A stretch of 64,000 nt of DNA, taken from Phanerochaete sordida (Eukaryota; Basidiomycota; Agaricomycetes; Polyporales; Phanerochaetaceae). Where the stretch lies: assembly GCA_019973155.2 (NCBI GenBank), contig BPQB01000001.1, positions 1,302,001 to 1,366,000 of the forward strand, read 5' to 3'. The notes beneath the pieces are model-generated. The model was not told the DNA's origin, searched no databases, and worked only from the letters and a program-made list of their open reading frames with translations. How positions within the stretch are numbered: position 1 is the first letter of the stretch; each line of letters opens with the position of its first letter. Positions 1-10,005 of this stretch are shown piece by piece. The translations under genes and the position numbers were made by a program.

Positions 1-1652
1 GCAAGCAGGGCGACGACGCTCTCTATGGCATTGCGCTCAGGGCCAGCCGCGCCAACGAGGTCCTCCGCGAGCTGCTGCGCGTCGATGGTGTACACGCGGA
101 GACCACGTTCACGGATGACCGCGGCGACGTCCGCCGGCAGATTCGCGCCGAGCTCCGCTGGGGCCCACGAGGTGGTGACGAGCAGGGGCGCGCCCGGCTT
201 CGCGTGCGCGGTGACGGCGTGCGACTTGAGCAGGCCCTGATCCGTGACAGCCAGGAAGTCCGCCTCGCCCTGACCCTCGGGCGCAAGGGGGAGAAGCAGG
301 GATACCGGGACGAACTGCTCGGGCTTCTTCTGGCCAAGGACGATCCTGTCCGCAGACACGCCGCCAGGCTTGGAGAACACGTCGTGCTCCGTGCTCTGGC
401 GCGCCGCGATCGACGGGAGAGCCAGGAAGGTTTGCTCGACAATGAACGGCAGGCCAGCGAGGGTTGAGCCGGGCGTGGTGAAGAACAGCAGCTTCTTCTG
501 CTCGCCAGAGCTGAGCGACACCGGTGGCACGGCGGGAGCCAAGCTGCGGAGGAAGGTGATGAAGGTCGACGGCGCGGCGAGGTAGGACTGCGTGAGCGTG
601 GGCGTGAGACGGTGCGACTTGACGGCTGGGCCGCGGCGGACTGGGTCGAAGAGCGCGGAGAAGACGTCGGCGTACAGAGCACCCTGTGTGAGGTCCGTCG
701 GGACGTCATCGACGACGTGAACACGCTTCGCAGATGTCGGAATAGCGCTACGGAGCTCTTCTTCATCCCAGGGGCGAAGGACCCGGACGACAACAACTCC
801 GAAGCCCCCGACGCGGGACGCGACAGCCTTCGCGACGTTGGCCAAGGGCCCGTTCGGGAGGACGACGACGACCTCCGCGTTCTTGTCGCCTACATAGTCG
901 AAGTAGCTGTAGCCCGCAAGGGAAAGGCCACCCTTCAGGGACGACTTGCGAGACTGCGCTGGGATCGCAGTGCTGAGCGCGTGCCCAATCTCGCGCGTCG
1001 CGCTGTGGTGGTCGAAGATATGGACGACATGCGTGTTCTCGAGTTCGTACGCGAGGGTCGCGAGGTCGACGGCCTCCTGGGGAGTCGAGGATAGCAGGAT
1101 CGTGAACCGCTCCGGGAAGACGGCGAGCGCGGGCATAAACGGCGCAAGCGTAGGCGAAAGCGCGAAGCTCTCGCCAACGGGGGTCACGTTCGGGACCTGC
1201 AGCACGAGCTTTCCGCTTGCGGTCGGCGCGGGGAGGTGCGCGAGCGACTGGGCCATCGTCGCGAGACCCGTGGGGGTGGTGTAGGCCGTCAGTACGGCCG
1301 GCTTGGACGCATCCTTGCTAGAGCCCTGGGAGAGCCGGCCGACCAAGCTCAGACCTGCACCTGCACGGGTCTGCAAGCTCACGACAGAAGCCGCACCGCT
1401 GTCGCTGCCGGTCCAGCCCTTGGTGTACGTCCCGAAGCCAGCCTGTTCCGCGAGGTCGTACACGAAGACACTTGAGCTCGACCTGGAAGCAATCAGCTCG
1501 ATGGTAGTAGAAGAAGAGACGAGCGGGCTGTTGGAGATGTTTTTGTCGAGGTTAAATGAGGCATTTTTGAGACCAGGAGATGGTGGCACGGAGAGGGTGG
1601 CGGAGGTCGACATGGGTGTCGAAGCACCTGTGGTGGGTATTTCGATGGCCAT
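1..1652 (-). CDS. MET10: Sulfite reductase [NADPH] flavoprotein (alpha) subunit, N-terminal part
   Basis: The reverse strand reads without a stop from the ATG at 1652 to the window edge, about 550 codons and no intron. After a Ser/Thr-rich start (MAIEIPTTG) comes the pyruvate:ferredoxin-oxidoreductase-like region that fungal sulfite reductase subunits carry. It includes a QTRAGAGLSLVG segment like the RSGAGLAPLG segment of yeast Met10 and the stretch VVVVRVLRPWDEEELRSAIP. The end reached here (RERGLRVYTIDAQQLAEDL) corresponds to the middle of Met10. The family role is delivery of NADPH electrons through FAD to the sirohaem beta subunit, which reduces sulfite to sulfide in sulfate assimilation. 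The FAD/NADPH domains would lie to the left of the window. The beta subunit has a related N-terminal region, so the alpha assignment rests on the closer match to Met10 in segment order. Confidence 0.82.
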   Translation of the reverse strand, partial: MAIEIPTTGASTPMSTSATLSVPPSPGLKNASFNLDKNISNSPLVSSSTTIELIASRSSSSVFVYDLAEQAGFGTYTKGWTGSDSGAASVVSLQTRAGAGLSLVGRLSQGSSKDASKPAVLTAYTTPTGLATMAQSLAHLPAPTASGKLVLQVPNVTPVGESFALSPTLAPFMPALAVFPERFTILLSSTPQEAVDLATLAYELENTHVVHIFDHHSATREIGHALSTAIPAQSRKSSLKGGLSLAGYSYFDYVGDKNAEVVVVLPNGPLANVAKAVASRVGGFGVVVVRVLRPWDEEELRSAIPTSAKRVHVVDDVPTDLTQGALYADVFSALFDPVRRGPAVKSHRLTPTLTQSYLAAPSTFITFLRSLAPAVPPVSLSSGEQKKLLFFTTPGSTLAGLPFIVEQTFLALPSIAARQSTEHDVFSKPGGVSADRIVLGQKKPEQFVPVSLLLPLAPEGQGEADFLAVTDQGLLKSHAVTAHAKPGAPLLVTTSWAPAELGANLPADVAAVIRERGLRVYTIDAQQLAEDLVGAAGPERNAIESVVALL

Positions 1653-1996
1653 CGTGTCCTGGACCACAGAGAGGGTGAGAGAGACCTAAGCAGTGTTGGT
1701 GCCAGTGCATTTTATTTGAACGAAGTGCGCGAACGGAAAGGCTTTGCGATTGTGCAATCCCTCACTAACGATGGCGTTATGGGTCTGCGGGGAAAAGTTT
1801 CACTCCGATGGCTACGTAAGCAAGCGATTCCCTTTCTCAGACTCCGGCCTGGTGGCGGTCCGAGCCCCGCTCCGACACGGTATCCCGCTCCGTCCAGTTC
1901 CTCACGTCCAGCACAAAACATTCCAGTTTCCAAAGTCATTACTGTACAACCATCGTTCCAACTAGCAGCACACAATGTCACAAGCTCTCGCATCCC
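1653..1996. other. Spacer between MET10 start and uracil phosphoribosyltransferase stop
   Basis: These 344 bases should hold the MET10 promoter and the 3' end of the gene behind it. No reading frame with conserved protein character was seen, and no CACGTG sulfur-control type site was found. Confidence 0.5.
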
Positions 1997-3023
1997 TCAG
2001 GGCTTCAGGGTGTTGTATAGACGATCACCCTGTGCAGCGGACGCCCGTTTACTCAGAATTCGGAATTGGGAAGATGGCGTGCGGACTTACAGTATCACCC
2101 AAGCCTGGCGCGATTAGACCGTCTGCGGTGAGCTGTGAGTCCACTGCGGCAGCCCAGATCTGCGCGATGCCAGGGTCGGGTCAGCGAACGCGTCCAGCAA
2201 TTCCGAATTGCAGGCGCACCTCCAGGCTCGGGAACTCCTTCTGCACGTTCGCGAGGCCGTCCTTTGACGCGAGCACGCAGAGCAGCTTGATCTTGTCCAC
2301 TAGAGGAAGCCTATGAGCCATTTTTCGCGCGACAGGACAGCATGACGCGCGCACCCGGGATACCCCAGTCCAGGATCATGTTCAGCGCGGCGACGGCTGT
2401 CCCTCCGGTCGCAATAAGAGGATCGAGCAGGAAGACCTGGTCGACCTCGGGGTTAGGCGGGAGCTTCGAGTAGTCTGCGCGAGGTCAGCCGTGCCATGCG
2501 TCCGTACGCATCGAATGCCACGCACACTCGACGGGCCGCAGCGACACTTTCTCGCGGAAGATGCCTAGGTGGTACACGGACGCAGTACTGCGCGATGCTC
2601 AGATGAAGGCTTGTCCAAGACGAAGCACCACCCACGGGAACAGAGTCAGCAACGCGTCTGTCATGCCCAGCCCAGCACGCAATACAGGCGTGAGGCCTAT
2701 CCTGGGCTTGATCGCTGACCCCGTGAAGGGGCCGACGGGCGTGTGCTGCGACGGAAGGCTGGCGTCAGGACGCGGGGACGCGGACAGCAATGCGGGTGAC
2801 GCACCCCGCTGTACACTTCCTCCTCGAGGTCTCTGCTCGCCTCGAAGCCTAGCAGCAAGCTGATTTCATGGATGCCCTGCGATACTGGTCAGCGCCCTGT
2901 CTGTGAGATCGCTCTCAGGACACGCACCTCGCGAAACTCCTTGGATGACGCGCTGTGCTCACGCAACTTCGACAGGCGGGCGTTGATGACAGGGTGTGTG
3001 AGAACGTGCAGTTTGTCCGACAT
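1997..3023 (-). CDS. Uracil phosphoribosyltransferase, bacterial (Upp) type, eight exons
   Basis: Joining 2928-3023, 2805-2876, 2636-2745, 2526-2587, 2355-2474, 2220-2299, 2091-2159 and 1997-2029 gives a 213-residue protein with phase-consistent GT-AG introns. It makes UMP from uracil and PRPP (pyrimidine salvage). Diagnostic parts are the N-terminal THPVINARLSKLRE, the LTPVLRAGLGM segment, the PRPP loop LLDPLIATGGTA, and the C-terminal uracil-binding end GLIAPGLGDTGDRLYNTLKP. Length and sequence follow the short bacterial Upp type rather than the longer yeast Fur1 type. The start is the ATG at 3023, which directly begins the family's N-terminal motif. A TATATA sequence lies about 90 bases upstream. 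The same enzyme class converts 5-fluorouracil. Family assignment is secure, while orthology to FUR1 is not claimed. Confidence 0.9.
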
Positions 3024-3484
3024 CGCGTTGGGTACAACAAGTTAGGCGTGGCACGGGTCGTGAACGATGTCGGTGGGGTGATATCGACGTCCACGTCGTG
3101 TTGGTCGTCCGTATATAAGCGCGATGCCCTCGCAGTTATCGCGCCCTCACCACGAGTGCTAATCGAGACAACGCCCGGTCCGTCACCTCGATCTCGCTAT
3201 CGCGGTCACACTACGTCCAGATATTCCTTTATCCCGCGCAGGCGAAAGGCTATCTGGCTGAGTCACAGGGACGCCGGAAAGGGTGGCCGCGATATGTGGC
3301 GCAACGGACAAGCTCGGACGACGGTGCTCAATCTACTAATTTACGAGAACGTGCACAGTATAGTATACTACACTCCAAAGAAACAACGCCATATCTCACG
3401 CGGCGGATAATCCATCCGAGTCCGTCAACGTATTGTACAACTTCCAAATACTTAGCTGGTGTCCGCTTCTCCTCGCAGTACTCT
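3024..3484. other. Spacer between two minus-strand genes
   Basis: Apart from the TATA-like element there is nothing recognisable. It should hold the promoter of the phosphoribosyltransferase gene and the 3' untranslated region of the HERP-like gene. Confidence 0.45.
3112..3117 (-). promoter_or_regulatory. TATA-like element upstream of the uracil phosphoribosyltransferase gene
   Basis: TATATA within the reverse-strand sequence CTTATATACG, about 90 bases upstream of the ATG at 3023. Position and sequence are the only support. Confidence 0.3.
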
Positions 3485-5146
3485 TTACAAGTCGTCGGCC
3501 CACTCCGTCACCTGCACCCGCTCCACGTATCGCTGCACCCACTGCGGCCTGCGTTCGTGCCTTGCCAGGACCTGGGCCCGCGCCTGCGCGCGGCTCGCGT
3601 CTTCCTCGGCGGAGCCTTCGGCCGGCACGCTCTCGCGGACGTTCGCCTCGGTCCTGAGCCGGCCCTCCCGCCTGCGCAGCACGTTCCGGCGGCGATCCCA
3701 GACGGCGGGGTGCAGCGTCGTGAGCATCAACGAGACGAAGGCCTTGGTGCGGCGCAGGACGGACGGCGGCGGGGCAGGGGCGTTCGCGTCGAGGACTGCG
3801 TCTTCGGAGGACAGGCTCATGTTCGCCATGTAATTCAGGAGGAAGTCGAAATGTCCGTGTCGCTCGCTCGGTGCTGCACCCGCGGCAGGCGCCGCCGCCT
3901 GCCCACGCGGGGCGTTGGCCCCTTGGTTGGGGGCGGCTGCGTCAGCACGGGGCTGTCCCGCCGCTTGACCAGCCGGTCGGTCATTGCCCAGGACACCCCG
4001 TACTACACCCCAAGTCTCGTAGAGGATCCAAAGCGAAAGGATGATGCCAAAGAAGGGTCGCTTTGAGGGTGAGAAGAAGTACATAAGCAGGAACGTGCGG
4101 AAGCTGAGCATCACGAGTGGCATCAGGAGAGCCCTTAGCGGAATAGCGCGAATTTCGGGGACGGCATTATTGGGATCGTTGGGGTTGTTCGGCTGATTGG
4201 GGGCAAGGCGCAAGGGCGGTATGCCGACCTGTTGGAGATACTGGTTGAGGTTGGTCGTAGGTGTCGTTCCGTAGGGCATGCCATGAAGAGGTGCCTGGTA
4301 GGTCGAAGGATCGGGAGTCGTGATAGAAAGTAGAGGGAACGTATGTGACAGGACCTTCAGAGCGTGCTGCTGAATCGGTGTCGGCGTGGCGTTGGGTGTG
4401 ACCAAGCGGAGGAAAGGTTGGTTGCTGATAAGTGGCAACAAGCCGTCGTCAGACAAGTATGAGGTTCAGGAAGGGAATACTCACTCCAGGACAGCCCGCT
4501 CATACTTGACACCTTCGCTGGTGTCAGAGGGCGCGGGATATTCTTCGTCCAAGATAGCAGGCCATGCCCAGCCTTGGGCAGCCAGGGCGCCGGCGGCGAG
4601 CGACCGAGCACGTCGTGTGTCGATGGTATCTTGACTAAGGTTTGGTAGGCGGCCATGTGTCAAAACGTGGATAGCAGACTCATGTTTCTGTACAATGAAC
4701 GAAAGCGGGATGGAAGGAGGAAGGACCGGCTGGCCGCGGGTGGGTGTTGGCTGCGGAGTCGACTGGCCGGCCATGGGTATCTCTGAGTCGTTGGCAGGAG
4801 GTGTAGACAATGAAGCGGCCGTTGGTGGGGTTGTCCAAGCCGTGGGGTGCACGGCAAGATGGACTATGCGTGCGTCGTTCGGAGACTAGCGTGCGGGACC
4901 AGGTCAAGCCTCGTGTTGAACCGGCACACACGAGGGCAAGCGCACCTTCCAGATGTCTGCCACCCTTTCGTCGTCTTTGAGAATCCGACCCCTCCAGATG
5001 ACTCGCTGGCCTTCTGTGCGGGGTGCACCAGGACATGCTTGTTGTATCTCCTGCTTGATCTCCCGGACGGTCCAGTGACTTTGTACTTGGACCTGGAACG
5101 ACCGGGACTGGGCAGGCAGCTCGACACGAAGATCCATGAGAGACAT
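3485..5146 (-). CDS. HERP/Usa1-like ubiquitin-like-domain ER membrane protein
   Basis: Three exons (4946-5146, 4485-4885, 3485-4424) give 513 residues. Residues about 3-85 form a ubiquitin-like fold: MDLRVELPAQSRSFQVQV, then REIKQEIQQACPG, VIWRGRILKDDERVADIW and, after the first intron, ARIVHLAVHP. A Pro/Thr-rich linker follows. Near the middle are two close hydrophobic segments (ALLMPLVMLSFRTFLLMYFF and FFGIILSLWILYETWGVV) that look like a membrane hairpin, then a Pro/Ala-rich acidic tail. This order matches HERP-type proteins, which scaffold ER-associated degradation complexes around HRD1. The function is taken from the family. The gene is divergent from the PKA regulatory subunit gene, with 714 bases between the starts. 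Confidence 0.75.
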
Positions 5147-5860
5147 CGTGTAGTGGCTTGTGGAAATGTCGACAGACGGTAGGGGAAGGAGACGGTAGAA
5201 GATAAGTTAACGGGAGAGAGTGGGAGACCGGAGAGCTCGAGCGTGGAACGGTGTCGCCAAGTTGCCGGCGCTCAGATCGCGGTCTACGTGGAACCGCCGG
5301 CGCTGTGCCCCGCATCACACACCGGGAGCTGTATTCGGCAGGCGTTGTAGAACGTCTACGCGAGGAAACGCGCTCCTTGAGTCGATTGCTCTGAAAGTAC
5401 ACCATGGCACCGAGGCACCACATTTTTCTACCTTAGCTACACCGCGGCATGGACACGGATAGCCTTCCGCGTGAGGAGGACTGCGTAGTAAGTTAAGCGC
5501 AAAAATAATAGCACGGCATATGTGGATGCCTTTAGAAAATCCCTAGTCCCAGTGGTCTCTTCGTGCAAGTCTCACTTGCGTCACTGACTCGGTGTAGTCA
5601 AGACAAGAGACGAGCTGAAACGAGTTTTGTTGATTCCGCTCGTGCGCTCAGAGCCACGTGGATAGAAAGGCGCCAACCCGACTGGGACAATCGCGTCGTC
5701 GCCGAGCAACATTGCACGTGTCTGGCCAGTGCCTATTTCCATCTACGCTCTGCCACTCGTCCTCGTCTGCCCTGTCCTTGTACCTGCCTTGTCTCTGGTC
5801 TTCTACTTAGCCTCCAGCGAGCTTGCGTGTCTGCCTACCCAAGCCCAGCACGCTGCTGCC
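5147..5860. promoter_or_regulatory. Divergent promoter region, HERP-like gene / PKA regulatory subunit
   Basis: A 714-base region between two divergent start codons. It contains a perfect palindrome CCACGTGG at 5654-5661 and a second CACGTG core at 5714-5721, which are E-box type sites that bHLH factors can bind. No gene is visible. The link to either gene is inference from position. Confidence 0.4.
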
Positions 5861-7394
5861 ATGTCCTCCACTTTCGACGCTCTCATCGCAGACCTCACTC
5901 GCGATGCATATCGCGTGCAGCCCAAGGACGCTCTCCAATACTGCGCCGACTGGTTCCAGCGCAGGCTTCAGGAGCAGCGATCCAGGACACGCGACGCGTT
6001 AGCGAACCGCTTGACCCCCGTACGCGACCTCCCCACGGACCACTTCCTTGACACACCCATCAGCCCGACGTCTTCTGCTGCCGCCGGCTCCCCGTTCTCC
6101 CAAGCGTACGCTCAAGAGCATCATTCACCCATACCCAACGTCAACTCTACAGCCAGTCCGTTTGGAACTCTCAATGTCCCTGGTAATGCACTCCTTCCTG
6201 ACCGTTCTGCGAATGGGCAGAACGTGCTCAACCCACCGACCTTTACCGTGAATGACAGCGAAGAAATCTCGCCAACTTCCCCACAAACCCACAATCCCTT
6301 TGCTTCCTTCGCGAATGGTGCCATTTCTCCCGACAACAACGACTATCTGATGCCAGGGATGTCCACGATTCTTGCGCGGCGGTCGTCCGTCAGCGCTGAG
6401 TCCATCGCAGTCGACAGCGAACACGACGAACCTTTGCCTGTCTTCCCAAAGAGCCCCGAGCAGCTAAAGCGCATCTTGACATCTGTAAGCAAGAACCTGC
6501 TCTTCCGCGAGCTCGACGAAGAGCAGCAAACCAGCGTCCTGCTCGCGATGCGGGAGACACAGGTCGAGAAGGACGAGGTGGTAATCAGGCAGGGCGACGT
6601 GGGGGAGTGGTTCTACGTTGTCGAGTCGGGCATGCTCCACTGCTACGTTCGCGACGAGCCGCTCCCTCCCGACTGGTTTAGCGAGGCGAAAACCGCGAGC
6701 ACGACCGCGCAGACGTTCGTGCGGCCGGGCGACCATCCGCACTTCGGCAAGAAGGTCGCGGATTGTGGCGTAGGCACCATGTTTGGCGAGCTCGCTTTGA
6801 TGTACGGCCACCTCCGTGCCGCCTCGGTTGTTGCCATCGAGCCGTCCACCCTATGGTCACTCGACCGCATAACCTTCCGGACGATCATTCTCAAGGCCGC
6901 GCATCGCCGCCGCACGATGTACGAGCAGTTCCTCGCGTCCGTGCCGCTGCTCAAGTCGCTGGGTCCCGAGGAGCGCAGCAAGATCGCGGACGCGCTCGGG
7001 AGCAGTACGTACGAGGATGGGGAGGCGGTGGTCAGGCAGGGTGACATGGGCGATACATTCTTCTTCATCGAAGAGGGTGAAGCTATCGTTACCAAGACTA
7101 TGGAGGGAGAGAACGGCGAGAAGAATGATGTAGAGGTTGCGCACCTTCGCAAAGGAGACTACTTCGGAGGTCGGGCCATATGTTTTCCTTCATGTCGCGC
7201 GGTCACTGATTCTTCTCGCAGAGCTGGCTCTGCTCCGATTGGATCCTCGTGCGGCGACGGTGAGCGCAATCGTTCGGGAAGACCCGACGGCACCCAAGCT
7301 TAAAGTGGCTGTCCTCGACGCGCATGCGTTCACTCGGCTGTTGGGGCCGTTGAGGGATTTCATGGAGAACAAAGCGTACGATTACCGCCGTTGA
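5861..7394 (+). CDS. cAMP-dependent protein kinase regulatory subunit
   Basis: Two exons (5861-7169 and 7222-7394) encode 493 residues. The N-terminus (FDALIADLTRDAYRVQPKDAL then ADWFQRRLQEQR) is a dimerisation/docking domain. The inhibitor site is ILARRSSVSAES near residue 175, with RRSS-type phosphorylatable serine as in RII and yeast Bcy1. Two cyclic-nucleotide-binding domains follow. The first has GTMFGELALMYGHLRAAS. The second has its phosphate-binding cassette split by the intron, GDYFGE joining ELALLRLDPRAATV. The protein holds the PKA catalytic subunit inactive until cAMP binds. The ATG at 5861 is chosen because it starts the docking domain. An in-frame ATG at 5729 would add a hydrophobic, non-conserved leader. 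Confidence 0.93.
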
Positions 7395-8019
7395 GTTTTA
7401 TATTTGTTTCTCGATTTTCTTGGAGCGGCTCGCTTTCAAATTGCTGCTGTAGTAGTATCTCTTGCTATCCTGTATCATCGTGTTATATCCTTGCTTTCTT
7501 GCTGTCTAACAAAACCAGGATGCCGCTTCCGAGTCCTGTTTCCTACTCAAGCCGCAGTCCGCGCAGCCTCGCTTCCGTCGGGTGAAGTTGATCTTACCTC
7601 GTCATCTTGTACCCCGGAATCACTTTAGCGTGGTTTCACCACGAGGTTACGATGCCAACAAATCATCGCGTTCATCCGGGTGCGCGCCGCCTACGTCGTC
7701 GGCAACGGAATGGAGCAGAAACGAATACGCGACTCCACTAGCTAACCGAGGACACACAATGACCCCGGCCGCATTGTAGTTCCTCGAGCCTTTTGTCCCT
7801 CGGTGATTCGGAATCCACCTCTTCTTCTCACTAACTCGCAACGAACTACTCAAAGTTTTGACTTCTGCAGGCACCGGTCTGCTGGTCCTCAGGGAGGCCA
7901 TATTCTTGACCACCAACCACCAACTTTGACCGCATCTCGGTCATAACCCACGCTCCTTCACCTCCACCGCTTTCAAGCACCCCCAAGCAGCCGGCGACGC
8001 TTCCGTCGTACACTCCGGC
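7395..8019. other. Spacer after PKA regulatory subunit
   Basis: The first part is T-rich and looks like a 3' untranslated region. The rest, near 7880-8019, may carry promoter or first-exon sequence of the next gene, but no ATG-led frame could be fixed there. Confidence 0.35.
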
Positions 8020-9663
8020 ATGCATGGGCACAACAACATCTGGGACGTAGTGCCGAGGGCGCACGATGACAGTAAGCACGCTCTGTTCATGGACGCTGGA
8101 ATTGAGCCGATGTCGCCTGCTAGTCTCCCACCCGGTCGCAAGGGGCCTCTTGTGAGCTTCCTCTTTCCTCATCTCATCGCCACCAGACTGAGCAAACTAT
8201 TGCAGCGACGGGCTCTTTGGTGGCGGCGGAGGAGACGGCAAAACGACAAGCGATAGCGGCGGCCTGCTCGGCCTCCCTATTCCTTCTTTACCGACGCCGT
8301 CTCTTTCCCTTCCAGGTATCTCAGATCTGCTCGGATTGCCGACTAGCTCGAGCTCAAGCAGTACGACAGCGTCTGCTTCCTCATCCAGTCACGCGAGGTA
8401 CGCCTTTTAGTGCTCATTTGCTGCTGCTGATCATAATTGTTTTGTAGCTCTTCCTCTGCGACCTCTTCCTCCGCTGCCTCCTCGTCGAGTTCGTCCAGCT
8501 CGAGCTCGACGTTGTCCACCCCTACGCCCACGCCCACTCCCACTCCTGATAACACGCAGGCTCCTGCGAGCAGCCATGATCGCCCGACATCGACTGTCTT
8601 CCAGACTGTTGGGGCTTCGGCAGCTGCCGAGTCCAGCGGCGTGCCCCTGCCTCCAAAGTCCTTCATGCAGAACAAGCCGCTCTGCATCTCCGTCATTACC
8701 TTCGCGTCCATCATCGGCCTCGTCATCCTCCTGATCATCGGCACTTGGGCAGTTCGTCGCCGTCGGCGCGACAAGCTGCACGACGAGGCGTCGCAGTTCA
8801 AGACCGAGGACCTCGTCGGCGGCGGGCACGGGCACGACGACATCGAGAAGGGCAGCCAGGGCATGTTCGGCCGCCGCGACGACGACGTCATCAGCAAGGT
8901 CGAGATGGCCGCGGGCGCACGCTCGGTGCACCGCGTGCCCACGAACCGCAGCACGGGCACGACCACCACGGAGACGTTCGTCAACCCCTACAACCAGGCC
9001 TTCGACCCCGCGAAGGTCGGCTACGGCGCGGGCCAGGGCAAGCCGTACGACGACGCGCCGATGCCGCCGCCCGCCGCGCAGCCCTACTACGACGGCCGCG
9101 ACTACGTCGACCTCCAGCGCGGCGCGTACCACCCCGGCGCGCCCGCGCCCGCGTACGACGCCCCGCCGTACCGCAGCGCGACGCCCCTGTACGACTACCA
9201 CACGACGCCGGGCCAGCCCTTCGCGCGCACGCCCTCGCCCGCGGCCGACCCGGCGCAGTACCCGCAGGCGCGCCAGCTCACGCCCGCGCCGCCGCCGTTC
9301 CTCTCCGTCGACGTCAACGCGGCCGCCGCGCCGATGTTCGGGCCGAGCTCCGCGCTCTCGTTCGCCGGCAGCGCCGAGTCTGCGGGCTCCGGCGAGGCGC
9401 AGGCGCTCCCGCGGCGCTCGTCGCTGCTGAACGGGCCCGTCGCGCCCGTGTCGCCCAAGGGCAGCGACGTCGCGCGCAAGCGGTCGTCGTCGCACTCCAA
9501 GGCGCTCGACCCGACCATCCCGCCCGTCCCCGTCGCCCCGCCGCTCCCCGAGGAGTTCGGGAACCCCGAGCTGAGCGGCGAGCCGCGCGAGCTGAAGGTG
9601 TGTTCGTCGACTGCAAGCAACGGATAGGCCGCTAACCGTTGTCAGTAGATCGTGAATGCCTGA
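8020..9663 (+). CDS. Ser-rich single-pass plasma membrane-type protein
   Basis: The supported part is an exon from about 8209 reading DGLFGGGGGDGK, then a Leu/Pro/Ser-rich stretch and a long poly-Ser run with Thr-Pro repeats. An intron (about 8398-8448) interrupts the run. The ectodomain is followed by one clear membrane helix (ISVITFASIIGLVILLIIGT, about 8690-8750) and a basic stop-transfer WAVRRRRRDK. The cytoplasmic tail of about 280 residues is Pro/Tyr/Ala-rich. The last coding exon is only 15 bases: after an intron with branch point CTAAC and acceptor GTAG it reads IVNA-stop. The 5' end is uncertain: the ATG at 8020 starts a plausible exon (GHNNIWDVVPRAHDD), but no in-phase splice to the Gly-rich exon was found. 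The layout resembles cell-wall sensor type proteins, but no family was recognised. Confidence 0.6.
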
Positions 9664-10005
9664 GCGCCGCCCGTTCAGTGCTCCGTCCCTGTGCGCATTC
9701 ACCTGCTCTCGCCGCGAAGGATACCCCTTCCCTACCTGCTTTTCGGAACTGCTGTCTAGCATGACTGCCTTCTGTCCTGCTGGCCACTTCAGGAGGTACC
9801 TCGAACGCCCCGACTGGATCTGCGCTCTGAGCTTCTACTTATCTTACGCTGTACATAGTAAATACCAACACACAGCGCTATCGATACCCATGCGATGCAC
9901 GTTATAACCCAAGAAAATACACTTGATACGTTCTACACCTCTTTGACTGACGGTATACCCTAGATACACGCGCGCACTTGCTCTGGATACGATCGGCGCC
10001 CTTTT
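9664..10005. other. Spacer between convergent genes
   Basis: A 342-base 3'-to-3' spacer with no gene. It should contain the two polyadenylation regions. Confidence 0.45.

Noticed and set aside
8745..9635. Arg/Ala-rich open frame overlapping the Ser-rich membrane protein gene
   Set aside because: It is the +1 frame of a GC3-rich exon; the real frame has the membrane helix and continuous in-phase exons.
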